A DNA stretch of 64,000 bases from Pseudoramibacter sp. (GCF_022484225.1 NZ_JAKVLT010000001.1:620001-684000); one strand, 5' to 3'; shown: positions 19,532 to 28,242, numbered from the stretch's first letter. The notes: a model not told the origin generated them from the sequence alone. A program made the numbers and translations.

Positions 19532-20923
19532 ATGATACAGATTTTATATGATGATGTCATTGCTGCTATCTCGACCCCGGCCGGAACAGGCGGCATCGGC
19601 ATCGTGAGACTGTCCGGGGAAAAAGCCTTTGACATTGCAGATCAGATTTTCAAATCGCCTTCGGGAACAAAAATCTCAGAAATGCCGTCTCACACGATCC
19701 ACTACGGCCATGTGGTGAATTTAGAGGGCCGCGTCATCGATGAAGTGATGCTCACGGTGATGAAGGCGCCGAAGACTTACACCCGGGAAAACATTGTGGA
19801 GATCAACTGTCACGGCGGCAGCACCGTGCTTAACATGGTCCTTCAGACAGTTATCGATGCCGGCGCGCGCCTGGCCAATCCAGGAGAATTTACGGAAAGG
19901 GCGTTTATCAACGGCCGGATCGATCTTTCAGAAGCGGAAGCCGTGATGGACGTCATCGACGCCAAAACAGAGGCGGGCGTCGCTTATTCGATGAATCAGC
20001 TTTCCGGGGGACTTTCGAAAAAATATGAGGCCATTGACAAGGGCCTTCTGCATCTTTTGACTTACATCGATGCGGCTTTGGATTATCCGGAATACGATGT
20101 GGAAGAAGTCACGGAGCGGGAACTCGACGAAAACATCCGGCATCTTAGCGGCGAAGTCGACGCGCTGCTCGAATCAGCCAAAGTGGGCAAAATCATGCGG
20201 GACGGCATCGACACCGTCATCCTCGGCGAACCCAATGTGGGGAAATCTTCTTTGATGAACAAACTGTTCAGGGAGGACAAGGCGCTGGTGACGAACATTC
20301 CGGGGACCACCCGGGACACTATTGAAGATTATATCAACATCGGCGGCGTGCCTTTTCACATTATCGATACCGCAGGCATCCGGGAAACCAGCGACGTGAT
20401 CGAACGCATGGGCGTGGAACGGGCCAAACAGATGGTCAGCCAGGCTGAACTCGTGCTTTTTATTACTGATGTTTCACGTGAAACACAGCAGAACCGTCAG
20501 GAATGGCAGAACCTGCTTCAGGACAAAAAGGTCATTTATATTTACAACAAATCAGATCTCATCGACAGCAACGCCCAGTCTGAACTCAAAGAAGATCTTC
20601 AAGACAACGAAGTGGTGCTTTCGATTAAAACTGAAGCCGGTCTCGAAAAACTTAAAAAGAAAATGGTTAAAATGGCCATCGACAGCGAGACCGTTCAGCC
20701 GTCGGACAATCCGGTGGTTTCCAATGTCCGGCACATTTCTTTGCTGAAAAAAGTAAAAGCAGATCTTAAGAGCGCCTACGCCAGCTTGACGGCAGGCATG
20801 ACCATGGATATCATCGAAATAGATTTGAAAGAAGCTTTGGATCATTTGAGACAAATTACCGGAAAGTCCCTCGGGGACGATATTATTGATCAGATTTTTG
20901 CCAATTTCTGTTTGGGCAAATAA
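19532..20923 (+). CDS. mnmE: tRNA uridine-5-carboxymethylaminomethyl GTPase MnmE
   Basis: GTPase of 463 residues that with MnmG modifies wobble uridine 34 of certain tRNAs. The N-terminal folate-binding domain begins DDVIAAISTPAGTGGIGIVR. The G domain has GEPNVGKS (232-239), TTRDT, DTAGI and NKSD. The C-terminal FxxFCxGK end (FANFCLGK) carries the catalytic Cys. The reading frame contains a perfect parS site (20470-20485) written as codons for DVSRET, so DNA-binding selection is superimposed on the coding sequence. mnmG follows after 21 bp. Confidence 0.97.
   Translation: MIQILYDDVIAAISTPAGTGGIGIVRLSGEKAFDIADQIFKSPSGTKISEMPSHTIHYGHVVNLEGRVIDEVMLTVMKAPKTYTRENIVEINCHGGSTVLNMVLQTVIDAGARLANPGEFTERAFINGRIDLSEAEAVMDVIDAKTEAGVAYSMNQLSGGLSKKYEAIDKGLLHLLTYIDAALDYPEYDVEEVTERELDENIRHLSGEVDALLESAKVGKIMRDGIDTVILGEPNVGKSSLMNKLFREDKALVTNIPGTTRDTIEDYINIGGVPFHIIDTAGIRETSDVIERMGVERAKQMVSQAELVLFITDVSRETQQNRQEWQNLLQDKKVIYIYNKSDLIDSNAQSELKEDLQDNEVVLSIKTEAGLEKLKKKMVKMAIDSETVQPSDNPVVSNVRHISLLKKVKADLKSAYASLTAGMTMDIIEIDLKEALDHLRQITGKSLGDDIIDQIFANFCLGK
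20470..20485. promoter_or_regulatory. parS site inside mnmE
   Basis: TGTTTCACGTGAAACA is a perfect 16-bp match to the ParB/Spo0J centromere consensus. It lies about 4 kb from oriC within the mnmE G domain. Confidence 0.95.
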
Positions 20924-20944
20924 AGAAAGGGTAGAGAAAATAAT

Positions 20945-22828
20945 ATGGCGTACCAAGCTGAAAGTTATGAAACCATTGTGATTGGCGCGGGCCATGCCGG
21001 CTGCGAAGCAGCTCTCGCCACGGCGAGAAAGGGACATGAAACCCTGCTCCTCGCGATTAATCTGGATTCTGTGGCCATGATGCCCTGCAATCCGTCCATC
21101 GGCGGAACCGGAAAGGGGCACCTCGTCCGGGAAATCGACGCCCTCGGCGGCGAAATGGGCAAGAACATCGATGCCACGATGATTCAGTGCAAAATGCTGA
21201 ACACAGGGAAGGGACCGGCCGTGCATTCCCTCAGAGCCCAGGCCGACAAAAAAGCCTATCAGTTCAGGATGAAGGAAGTGATCGAAAACACGCCGCACCT
21301 GACCTTAAGACAGCAGGAAGCGACAAAGCTCATTATCAAAGACGGCACTGTCACCGGGGTGCAGGTGAGAACCGGCGCGACTTACGCGTGCAAGACCTGT
21401 GTGGTCTGCACGGGGACTTACCTCAATGGCAAAATCTTTATGGGAGAAGTGCAGTACAGCGGCGGTCCCAACGGGATGTTCCCGGCCAACTTCCTCTCAG
21501 ACAGTTTGAGAGAAGCAGGCTTTGATCTGCAGCGCTTCAAAACCGGAACTCCGGCCCGGGTCGATGAAAAGACCCTGGACTATTCAAAAATGAAAGTTCA
21601 GAAAGGAGACGACGAAATCACGCCGTTCTCTTTCGAAACAGATCACATCGACATCGATCAGATCGATTGCTATCTGACTTACACCAATGAAAAAACCCAC
21701 AAGATCATAAGGGATAATCTGGACCGCAGCCCATTAGTCACTGGCGACGTCGTCGGGGTCGGCCCGAGATACTGTCCGTCTATCGAAACAAAGGTCGTGC
21801 GTTTTGCGGACAAGGATCATCATCAGATGTTCATGGAACCGGAAGGGCTGCATACCCGGGAAGTTTACGTTCAGGGCATGTCGTCCTGTCTGCCCGAAGA
21901 AGTGCAGATCACGCTGTACAGAACGGTGCCGGGCATGGAACACGTGCAGTTCATGCGCTCCGCCTACGCCATCGAATACGATTGTATCCATCCGACGGCG
22001 CTGAAGGCGACTCTGGAAAGCAAAGACGTCAAAGGACTTTTCTTCGCGGGGCAGATCAACGGCACGTCGGGCTACGAAGAAGCGGGCGCCCAGGGTATCG
22101 TGGCCGGCATTAACGCCGGACTGCTTTTGGAAAAGGCAGAGCCGATGATTCTCGACCGCTCCCAGGCTTACATCGGCGTGCTCATCGACGACATCATCAA
22201 TGAAGACGCCACCGAACCGTACCGGATGATGACCTCCCGGGCAGAATACCGGCTGCTTCTGCGCCAGGACAACGCGGATCTGCGCCTGACTCCCATCGGC
22301 CGGCGTGTCGGACTCATTTCAGATGAACGTTACGCCCGCTTCCTCAAAAAGAAGGCGGATATCGAAGCTGAAAAACAGCGCTTGAAATCAACCATCATTT
22401 CGCCGTCGGAAAAACTCAATGCCATTTTAGATGGATTGGGGACAGCACCGGTTAATTCTGGTGTTTCACTGGCACAGCTCTTAAAGCGCCCGGAACTGTC
22501 TTACGCGAAACTGGCGCCGGTGGACCCCGGACGCCCAGAACTTTCCAAAGCGGTTCAGGAAGAAGTGGAAATTCAGATTAAATACGACGGGTACATTCAA
22601 AAACAGCTGCGCCAGGTGGTGCAGTTCAAGAAACTCGAAGAAAAACGGATTCCCGAAGGCGTACATTACGACGACATCGAAGGCCTGCGCCTCGAAGCCG
22701 TTGAAAAATTAAAAGCCGTCCGGCCTATGTCCATTGGGCAGGCGTCGCGGATCTCCGGAGTGAACCCGGCAGACATCGCGGTGCTTCACGTGTATCTTGA
22801 AAGTCACAGAGAGCTGTATCAAAAATGA
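20945..22828 (+). CDS. mnmG: tRNA uridine-5-carboxymethylaminomethyl enzyme MnmG
   Basis: FAD-dependent partner of MnmE (627 residues). The N-terminal dinucleotide-binding motif is VIGAGHAGCEAAL (about 12-24). Conserved stretches include NPSIGGTGKGHLVREIDALGG, the KTGTPAR region, GTSGYEEAGAQG and the C-terminal helical domain ending around ISGVNPADIAVL. The length is standard. The start codon of rsmG overlaps its stop by 4 bp. The mnmE-mnmG-rsmG order is the conserved origin arrangement. Confidence 0.97.
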   Translation: MAYQAESYETIVIGAGHAGCEAALATARKGHETLLLAINLDSVAMMPCNPSIGGTGKGHLVREIDALGGEMGKNIDATMIQCKMLNTGKGPAVHSLRAQADKKAYQFRMKEVIENTPHLTLRQQEATKLIIKDGTVTGVQVRTGATYACKTCVVCTGTYLNGKIFMGEVQYSGGPNGMFPANFLSDSLREAGFDLQRFKTGTPARVDEKTLDYSKMKVQKGDDEITPFSFETDHIDIDQIDCYLTYTNEKTHKIIRDNLDRSPLVTGDVVGVGPRYCPSIETKVVRFADKDHHQMFMEPEGLHTREVYVQGMSSCLPEEVQITLYRTVPGMEHVQFMRSAYAIEYDCIHPTALKATLESKDVKGLFFAGQINGTSGYEEAGAQGIVAGINAGLLLEKAEPMILDRSQAYIGVLIDDIINEDATEPYRMMTSRAEYRLLLRQDNADLRLTPIGRRVGLISDERYARFLKKKADIEAEKQRLKSTIISPSEKLNAILDGLGTAPVNSGVSLAQLLKRPELSYAKLAPVDPGRPELSKAVQEEVEIQIKYDGYIQKQLRQVVQFKKLEEKRIPEGVHYDDIEGLRLEAVEKLKAVRPMSIGQASRISGVNPADIAVLHVYLESHRELYQK

Positions 22829-23544
22829 ACGATCAAACCTATCTGAAATTTGCAGAAATTCTGAAATCCGAATCGCCGCTGCCGATCACAGAAGATCAGA
22901 GCCGGCTGTTTTACGATTTTATGAACGCGATGAAAGAGATGAATCAGCGGGTCAATCTCACACGGATTCTCGACGAAAAAGATTTTATCGAAAAGCATCT
23001 TCTGGACGCCATCACCTGTCCTTTGAAATCATCTGAAAATCAGATTCTGGATCTCGGGTCGGGAGGGGGCATCCCCGGCGTGCCCCTGGCGATCTATTAT
23101 CCGGACAAGCACTTCACGCTTTTGGACAGCACGGCGAAAAAGATGAAAGCGGTGAAGGAAATCACAGAAACCATTGGGCTCAAAAACGTGACCTGTGTTG
23201 CCGGCCGGGCGGAAGAGCTTGGCAAGAGACCGGAGTATCGGGAAACCTTCGACGCCGTCTGCGCTCGGGCTGTGGCAGCCTTTAATATATTGGACGAACT
23301 TTGTGCGCCGTTTTTGAAAACCGGCGGCACTTTTTACGCCTGGAAAGGACAGCAGGCCGAAGAAGAAATTGCGGCGGCAAAGTCAGGGCCGAAGAAACTG
23401 GGACTTGGCGAAGCACACATTACCCAGAATTTAATGCTGAAAAGCGCTGCGTTTCATGTTATAATTCAATGTGACAAAATCGCGAGCACTCCTTCAAAAT
23501 ATCCGCGAAATTACGGCAGAATCGTGAAAAAACCTTTAGCATAA
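22825..23544 (+). CDS. rsmG: 16S rRNA (guanine-N7) methyltransferase RsmG
   Basis: SAM-dependent methyltransferase of 239 residues acting on G527 (E. coli numbering) of 16S rRNA. The SAM-binding core ILDLGSGGGIPGVPLAI lies at about 74-90, with the family N-terminal region MNQRVNLTRI and the downstream CARAVAAFNILDELC segment. Loss of RsmG in other bacteria gives low-level streptomycin resistance. It overlaps mnmG (ATGA) and is followed by the parS-noc junction. Confidence 0.95.
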   Translation: MNDQTYLKFAEILKSESPLPITEDQSRLFYDFMNAMKEMNQRVNLTRILDEKDFIEKHLLDAITCPLKSSENQILDLGSGGGIPGVPLAIYYPDKHFTLLDSTAKKMKAVKEITETIGLKNVTCVAGRAEELGKRPEYRETFDAVCARAVAAFNILDELCAPFLKTGGTFYAWKGQQAEEEIAAAKSGPKKLGLGEAHITQNLMLKSAAFHVIIQCDKIASTPSKYPRNYGRIVKKPLA

Positions 23545-23560
23545 GGAAAAGAAGAAGTGC

Positions 23561-23580
23561 GATGTTTCACGTGAAACATC
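23561..23580. promoter_or_regulatory. parS site before noc
   Basis: The core TGTTTCACGTGAAACA (23563-23578) is a perfect match to the parS consensus, and the flanking bases extend the palindrome to 20 bp (GATGTTTCAC/GTGAAACATC). It lies in the 47-bp gap between rsmG and the noc ribosome site, so ParB loaded here could influence noc expression. Confidence 0.95.
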
Positions 23581-23591
23581 AGGAGCATGGT

Positions 23592-24434
23592 ATGAGAAAA
23601 AAGAAAAAAGATTTAATTAAAGATCAAAAAAAATACCAGAAGCATCAAATTCTGGACGTTCCCATTGATCAAATTATTCCCAATCCAAACCAGCCGCGGC
23701 AGGTCTTTGACAGCGAAGCTTTAAAAGAACTGGCAGAATCCATTGAGACTTACGGCGTGATTCAGCCCATTCAGGTGCGAAGACTGGATACCAATCTTTA
23801 CGAACTGGTTTCAGGGGAACGGCGCCTTCGGGCCTCCAAACTGGCGAAGCAGAAAACAATCCCGGCGATTGTGGTGAGCATCAACGATCAGGATTCAGCC
23901 GTTCTGGCCATTATCGAAAATGTGCAGCGGGAAGATTTGAATTATTTCGAAGAAGCCGAGAGCTATCAGCAGCTTATCAAATACTACCACATGACCCAGG
24001 GACAGGTCGCCAAACTCATTGGGAAGTCCCAGTCCTTTGTGGCCAACAAACTGAGACTGATCAAGATGGATGACGAAGTGATTCAGACGATCAAAGAAGC
24101 CGGCCTGTCTGAACGACACGCCCGGGCACTGCTCAAAGTGCCGGACAAAGACATCCAGATCGAGGTTATTCATCAAATTAAGAAGAAGGATTTAAACGTC
24201 AAGAAGACTGAAAAGCTGGTCGAAAAAATCCGGAACGAAGTGCTGGTGAACAATTACGATGAAAAGATCACCCCGGGAAAGAAGGCCAGGGTGAAATCTT
24301 TTATCAATGCGCAGATTTATCTCAACACGATCAAATCCGCTTTTAAGGAAATCCAGCGTACCAAACAGGATGCTCAGTATCGCGAAAAAGAAAAAGAAGA
24401 CAAAATAGTTGTGACGATCACGATTCCAAAATAA
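23592..24434 (+). CDS. noc: Noc-type ParB paralogue (nucleoid occlusion protein)
   Basis: ParB-family CTP-dependent clamp of 280 residues. The CTP-binding domain has NPNQPR and SGERRLRASKLA; the helix-turn-helix reads TQGQVAKLIGKSQSFVANKLRLIKM (two segments). The four residues that switch ParB to Noc specificity in published work (Q173, K179, K184, R201 in Caulobacter numbering) are all present: GKSQ, ANK, LIK and SERHARA. ParB encoded downstream lacks this set. The start at 23592 has AGGAG six bases upstream; an ATG at 23562 would translate the parS site as MFHVKH and is rejected. The N-terminus MRKKKKDLIKDQKKYQKH is strongly basic with no obvious membrane-binding amphipathic helix. Confidence 0.88.
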   Translation: MRKKKKDLIKDQKKYQKHQILDVPIDQIIPNPNQPRQVFDSEALKELAESIETYGVIQPIQVRRLDTNLYELVSGERRLRASKLAKQKTIPAIVVSINDQDSAVLAIIENVQREDLNYFEEAESYQQLIKYYHMTQGQVAKLIGKSQSFVANKLRLIKMDDEVIQTIKEAGLSERHARALLKVPDKDIQIEVIHQIKKKDLNVKKTEKLVEKIRNEVLVNNYDEKITPGKKARVKSFINAQIYLNTIKSAFKEIQRTKQDAQYREKEKEDKIVVTITIPK

Positions 24435-24465
24435 TCGGCTGATCATCCAATAGAAAGGAAGGCCA

Positions 24466-25242
24466 ATGTCAAGAGCAAAGGTAATTTCAATATTTAATCA
24501 AAAGGGTGGCGTCGGCAAGACGACGACGTGTATGAATTTGACGGCGGCGCTGAGTATAGATGGATATCGTGTTTTGACAGTCGATATTGATCCCCAGGGC
24601 AACACCACAAGCGGTTTCGGCATTGAAAAAAACAAACTGGACAAAAGTATTTACGATGCGCTGATCAACGGCCAGGATTTGCGGGAAGTCATTTTAACTA
24701 CTGGCTACGACCGGCTCAATCTGCTGCCGTCCAATATCGATCTGGCCGGTTCTGAAATCGAACTGGCCCACATGTCTCAGAGAGAGACGCGGCTGAGAAA
24801 GGTGCTCGAACCGATTCTGGAATACTACGACTACGTGTTTGTAGACTGTCCGCCGTCCCTCGGCCTGCTGACGATCAACGCCCTGACGGCTTCGGATTCT
24901 GTTTTAATTCCCATTCAATGCGAATACTACGCTTTGGAAGGGGTGGGCCAGCTGATTTCGACCATCAATCTGGTGAAAAAAGGGCTGAACCCAAAAATTG
25001 AAATTGAAGGTGTTTTGATGACCATGTACGATTCCCGGACGAATCTCGCGATTCAGGTCGTCAACGAAGTGAAGTCTTATTTTAAGGATAAGGTCTATCA
25101 CGTGAAAATTCCAAGAAACATCCGCCTGGCAGAAGCCCCGAGTTTCGGCGAGACCATTTTTGAAAATGCACCCAATTCAAAGGGCGCAGTCGCCTATGCG
25201 GAACTGGCAAAGGAATTTATCGGGAGGGAACATGTCAAGTAA
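24466..25242 (+). CDS. parA: Chromosome-partitioning ATPase ParA (Soj)
   Basis: Deviant-Walker ATPase of 258 residues. The P-loop KGGVGKTTT lies at about residues 12-20 with the signature Lys, DIDPQGNTTSGFG follows (Walker A'), and FVDCPPSLGLLTINAL is the Walker B region. Soj-type ParA works with ParB to separate origins and in Bacillus also regulates DnaA. AAGGAAGG lies before the ATG. Its last 11 bp overlap parB. Confidence 0.96.
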   Translation: MSRAKVISIFNQKGGVGKTTTCMNLTAALSIDGYRVLTVDIDPQGNTTSGFGIEKNKLDKSIYDALINGQDLREVILTTGYDRLNLLPSNIDLAGSEIELAHMSQRETRLRKVLEPILEYYDYVFVDCPPSLGLLTINALTASDSVLIPIQCEYYALEGVGQLISTINLVKKGLNPKIEIEGVLMTMYDSRTNLAIQVVNEVKSYFKDKVYHVKIPRNIRLAEAPSFGETIFENAPNSKGAVAYAELAKEFIGREHVK

Positions 25243-26134
25243 AAAACATCACAACGGACTTGGAAAAGGATTAGCGGCGCTCATTTCAGAAGACATTCAC
25301 TTTGACGAGAACGGCAGTCTGGAATCAGAAGCCCAGAGCGGAGACACCCGTCAGGACGGCGGGCTCATCGTCGAACTGCCCATCGGCAAAATACGTCCCA
25401 ACAAGGAACAGCCGAGAAAGCATTTTGACCAGCGGGCCCTGGAAGAACTGGCGACTTCGATCAAAGAACACGGTGTGCTTCAGCCGCTGGTGGTCAAAAA
25501 AGAAGACGGCGCCTACACCATCATTGCCGGCGAACGGCGGTGGCGCGCCGCGACCCTGGCGGGGCTCGATACCATTCCGGTCATCGTCAAGGATTTATCC
25601 GACCGGGAAGTGGTCGAAATTGCGCTGATCGAAAATGTGCAGCGGGAAGACCTCAACCCCATCGAAGAAGCCATGGCCTTTGAACAGCTTTCCAAAGAGT
25701 ACAATTTGACCCAGGGCGAAATCGGCATCCGCATCGGGAAAAGCCGCGCCGCTGTGACCAATGTCATGCGCCTTTTGAAACTGCCGGTTTCGGTGCGGCA
25801 GATGGTTTTGAAGAATCAGCTCAGCGGCGGCCATGCCCGGGCCCTTTTGGGACTGGAAGACAGCAAGATGATGGAAGCTCTGGCCAAGAAAGCCATCGAA
25901 CGGAACTGGTCGGTCCGGGAAATGGAAGATGCGGTGCGCCGGGTCAAGCATCCCCGGAAGCCCAAGGCACAGAAAAACAAAGATCCGTATCTCGTGGACG
26001 TCGAAGATCAATTAAGCAAGCATTTAGGCGCATCCGTTAAACTGACTCCGAAAAACAAAAAAGGAAGCGGAAAAATCACCATTGATTATGCTTCGACAGA
26101 CGATTTAAATCGGATTCTAGAACTCATCAAATAA
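25232..26134 (+). CDS. parB: Chromosome-partitioning protein ParB (Spo0J)
   Basis: ParB/Spo0J CTPase of 300 residues that loads at parS, slides as a clamp and recruits SMC. The start MSSKKHHNGLGKGLAAL contains the GLGRGL-like motif used to stimulate ParA. The CTP-binding motif is AGERRWRAA (about 92-100), and the helix-turn-helix is TQGEIGIRIGKSRAAV with GKSR and SGGHARA (Arg and Gly at the discriminating positions), consistent with parS binding. The ATG at 25232 with GGGAGG upstream is preferred to an ATG at 25160 deep inside parA. Confidence 0.95.
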   Translation: MSSKKHHNGLGKGLAALISEDIHFDENGSLESEAQSGDTRQDGGLIVELPIGKIRPNKEQPRKHFDQRALEELATSIKEHGVLQPLVVKKEDGAYTIIAGERRWRAATLAGLDTIPVIVKDLSDREVVEIALIENVQREDLNPIEEAMAFEQLSKEYNLTQGEIGIRIGKSRAAVTNVMRLLKLPVSVRQMVLKNQLSGGHARALLGLEDSKMMEALAKKAIERNWSVREMEDAVRRVKHPRKPKAQKNKDPYLVDVEDQLSKHLGASVKLTPKNKKGSGKITIDYASTDDLNRILELIK

Positions 26135-26144
26135 GGGAGGCAGC

Positions 26145-27035
26145 ATGAATAGAGGAGTACGTCTGAGACATCGGCTGAATTCATTGTCTACGGCTTTATT
26201 GGCCAATGTGATGAATCTGTTGATTATTTTGATCTTAAAAGGCATTTTAGATGTCGGCGTCAAACCGAACGGCCATTATAACATGGTGTACGGCGTGGTG
26301 CAGCTGGCCGTCATCGTCGGCTTCTGGCTGTACGTCACTTACGCGGCATTTAAGTCTTCGAGCGACGTTGACGACAATCAGGTTTTCGGCAAATATTTGA
26401 TTTATTCGCTTTTGCCGATGCTGATCATGACGGCGCTGACCACCATCATCATGATTAAGGGCCACACCGGGATTCGCTTTATCAAGTCCTGGAACGCCTT
26501 TACTTTTGTCGTATCGCCGACCTTGTATTTGTTCCTGCCCTTTGGGGTGCTGTCGGTGTGGTTTGGCAGCCGCGTTCCGGCCATTGCCTTTTTCTACATC
26601 TGCATCGGCATTATCGCAGCGGCGCAGGTTGTGGGCTACGCCATCGGCTCTCAGTCCCGGAAGGTAAGTGAAGCCAAGGACCGCAAGCGCAAAGCGCTGG
26701 AAGACAAGTACATGCTCGAACAGCAGGAAAAAGAACAGGCTGGAGAAACCGAAACTCCGGAAGCGCCAAAGGCGGCGCCCAAAACCAAAACATCCCGGAA
26801 ACCGAAAACCAGACGTCCGGACGCCAGCGATCCTTTAGGGGATGTGGATTCGCCTGCAGTTATTGAAACCGAAGCTTTTTCGCCGATCACCGACGAAATG
26901 GTGGAAAAGGTGCTTCGGGAAGAACGCCGGAAAAACCGGGAAAAGGAACAGCAGAAAAAGAAAAAACAGCCGGTGAAGGGACCGAAATGGGTCAGCACCG
27001 ATCAGAAAGACATCAACCGGAAAAACAAGAAATAA
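26145..27035 (+). CDS. Unknown five-helix membrane protein with long charged tail
   Basis: I do not recognise this 296-residue protein. Five hydrophobic segments (about 17-35, 49-69, 84-104, 118-140, 145-167) make up the first half. The second half (168-296) is hydrophilic and rich in Lys, Arg, Glu and Pro: a likely coiled coil (EDKYMLEQQEKEQAGE), a Pro/Lys/Thr-rich stretch, an acidic SDPLGDVDSPAVIETEAF patch and a strongly basic C-terminus. The tail should face the cytoplasm and could contact DNA, RNA or a protein partner. It starts 10 bp after parB behind AAGGGAGG, so it is probably co-transcribed with parA-parB, and ends at its own terminator. It does not look like the DUF4446 protein often found after clostridial parB. 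Confidence 0.75.
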   Translation: MNRGVRLRHRLNSLSTALLANVMNLLIILILKGILDVGVKPNGHYNMVYGVVQLAVIVGFWLYVTYAAFKSSSDVDDNQVFGKYLIYSLLPMLIMTALTTIIMIKGHTGIRFIKSWNAFTFVVSPTLYLFLPFGVLSVWFGSRVPAIAFFYICIGIIAAAQVVGYAIGSQSRKVSEAKDRKRKALEDKYMLEQQEKEQAGETETPEAPKAAPKTKTSRKPKTRRPDASDPLGDVDSPAVIETEAFSPITDEMVEKVLREERRKNREKEQQKKKKQPVKGPKWVSTDQKDINRKNKK

Positions 27036-27043
27036 AGAGAAAG

Positions 27044-27068
27044 AATGCAGCATCAGCTGCATTTTTTC
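27044..27068 (+). terminator. Terminator after the parB-linked membrane protein
   Basis: An 8-bp stem (AATGCAGC/GCTGCATT) with an ATCA loop is followed by a T-rich run, closing the mnmE-to-membrane-protein block. Confidence 0.87.
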
Positions 27069-27119
27069 TTACAAATGATTATTAAATAAATAAAGAAGAA
27101 AGGAATTAAAAACCAGCTC

Positions 27120-28028
27120 ATGAACAAAGGACTTAACCAGACTTACTTCAGCCGGGCCTGGCAGCATTTTACAGCTTCGATCAATACCGATGTGATCATC
27201 AATAAATTGATTTCTGTCGTGTTAACCCTTTTGGTGATGTGGATCGCATCGAAAATTCTCACGTTTATCATCAAGCGCGCTTTCAGAATCACCAAAAACA
27301 GCCGCTTTACAAATACCGAAGAAGATGAAAAACGCAACATGACCATTGCCAAAATCACAAAGTCGACGGTCAACACGACCATCGCCATTGTAGGCATTCT
27401 GGTCATTCTCTCTTATTTTATTAATATTTCAGCCCTCATCACAGTCGCCGGCGTCGGCACCGTTGCCGTCGGCTTCGGCGCCAAGCGCATCGTTGAAGAC
27501 GTGCTTTCGGGCATTTTTATCATCATGCAGGGCGAATTCTTTGTGGGGGATTACATCGAGCTGGACGGTGACCACAGCGGCGTCATTGAAGACATTTCGA
27601 CCATGATGACGTCGATCCGCCAGTACGACGGCAGCCTGTACATTGTCAGAAACGGCGAAATCAATCACCTGGTCAACTGCTCCCGGGGCTATATCCGCAA
27701 CAGCATCGATTTTCAGGTAGACGGCAGCGCCAGCGTAGTCAAAGTGACGGAAATCGCCAATACCGTCTGCGACATCGTGTATCAGAAAGATTCTGACATT
27801 TTTCCGGTGCGGCCCAAAGTGCTCGGCATGACCGGGATGGACGGTTCTTACGCCACGCTGCGGGTTTACGTCTTTTCAGATGCCGGCCACGCCCTGTCCG
27901 CTCAGGTGACGATGCGTCAGGCCCTGTACCAGGCGATGGAAGAAGCCGACATTAAAGTGCCGCGGAACACCGTCTGGCTGGCCAGTGAAAACGAAGGAGC
28001 AAAAGACCATGACCGATATGCCGTTTAA
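27120..28028 (+). CDS. MscS-family mechanosensitive channel
   Basis: Small-conductance mechanosensitive channel of 302 residues that relieves pressure on osmotic down-shock. A first membrane helix (about 31-52) and second (about 90-112) lead to the pore-lining helix VAGVGTVAVGFGAKRIVEDVLSGIFIIMQ with the Gly/Ala pattern typical of MscS TM3. A cytoplasmic beta domain follows (GDYIELDG, VIEDISTMMTSIRQYDG, NGEI). The ribosome site AAAGGA is rather far upstream. Its 3' end overlaps the DUF951 gene by 20 bp. Confidence 0.92.
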   Translation: MNKGLNQTYFSRAWQHFTASINTDVIINKLISVVLTLLVMWIASKILTFIIKRAFRITKNSRFTNTEEDEKRNMTIAKITKSTVNTTIAIVGILVILSYFINISALITVAGVGTVAVGFGAKRIVEDVLSGIFIIMQGEFFVGDYIELDGDHSGVIEDISTMMTSIRQYDGSLYIVRNGEINHLVNCSRGYIRNSIDFQVDGSASVVKVTEIANTVCDIVYQKDSDIFPVRPKVLGMTGMDGSYATLRVYVFSDAGHALSAQVTMRQALYQAMEEADIKVPRNTVWLASENEGAKDHDRYAV

Positions 28029-28206
28029 GCCAGGGGACATCGTCGCCATGAAAAAAGGCCATCCCTGCGGTGAAAACCGCTGGGAAATCCTCCACGTCGG
28101 CATGGATGTCCGGATGAAATGCACCAAATGCAGCCGGGTCGTCGTGCTGAGCCGAAAAAAATTTAAAAAAATGTTCAAAAAAAAGCTCGAAGCGCTTGAT
28201 TCTTGA
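28009..28206 (+). CDS. DUF951 family small protein (YyzM-like)
   Basis: A 65-residue protein of the DUF951 family, commonly found beside mscS/rpsF near Firmicute origins. The pattern FKPGDIVAMKKGHPCGENRW, then MKCTKCSRVVVLSRKKF shows three conserved cysteines that could bind metal, and a basic C-terminus. The function is unknown; nucleic-acid binding is a fair guess from charge. The ATG at 28009 follows AAGGAG by nine bases and overlaps mscS by 20 bp. A GTG at 27985 is less likely. Confidence 0.85.
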   Translation: MTDMPFKPGDIVAMKKGHPCGENRWEILHVGMDVRMKCTKCSRVVVLSRKKFKKMFKKKLEALDS

Positions 28207-28225
28207 TTTGAGGGTCTGATATAAT
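28196..28225 (+). promoter_or_regulatory. rpsF operon promoter
   Basis: TTGATT (28196-28201), an 18-bp spacer and consensus TATAAT (28220-28225) overlap the end of the DUF951 gene and precede a leader of about 100 bases. Confidence 0.7.
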
Positions 28226-28242
28226 AAACCAAGTTTGTATCC

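Noticed and set aside
23562-23591. Start of noc at ATG 23562 (MFHVKH...)
   Set aside because: The codons are a translation of the parS palindrome, and ATG 23592 has a proper AGGAG site; the same MFHVKH arises out of frame at the mnmE parS.
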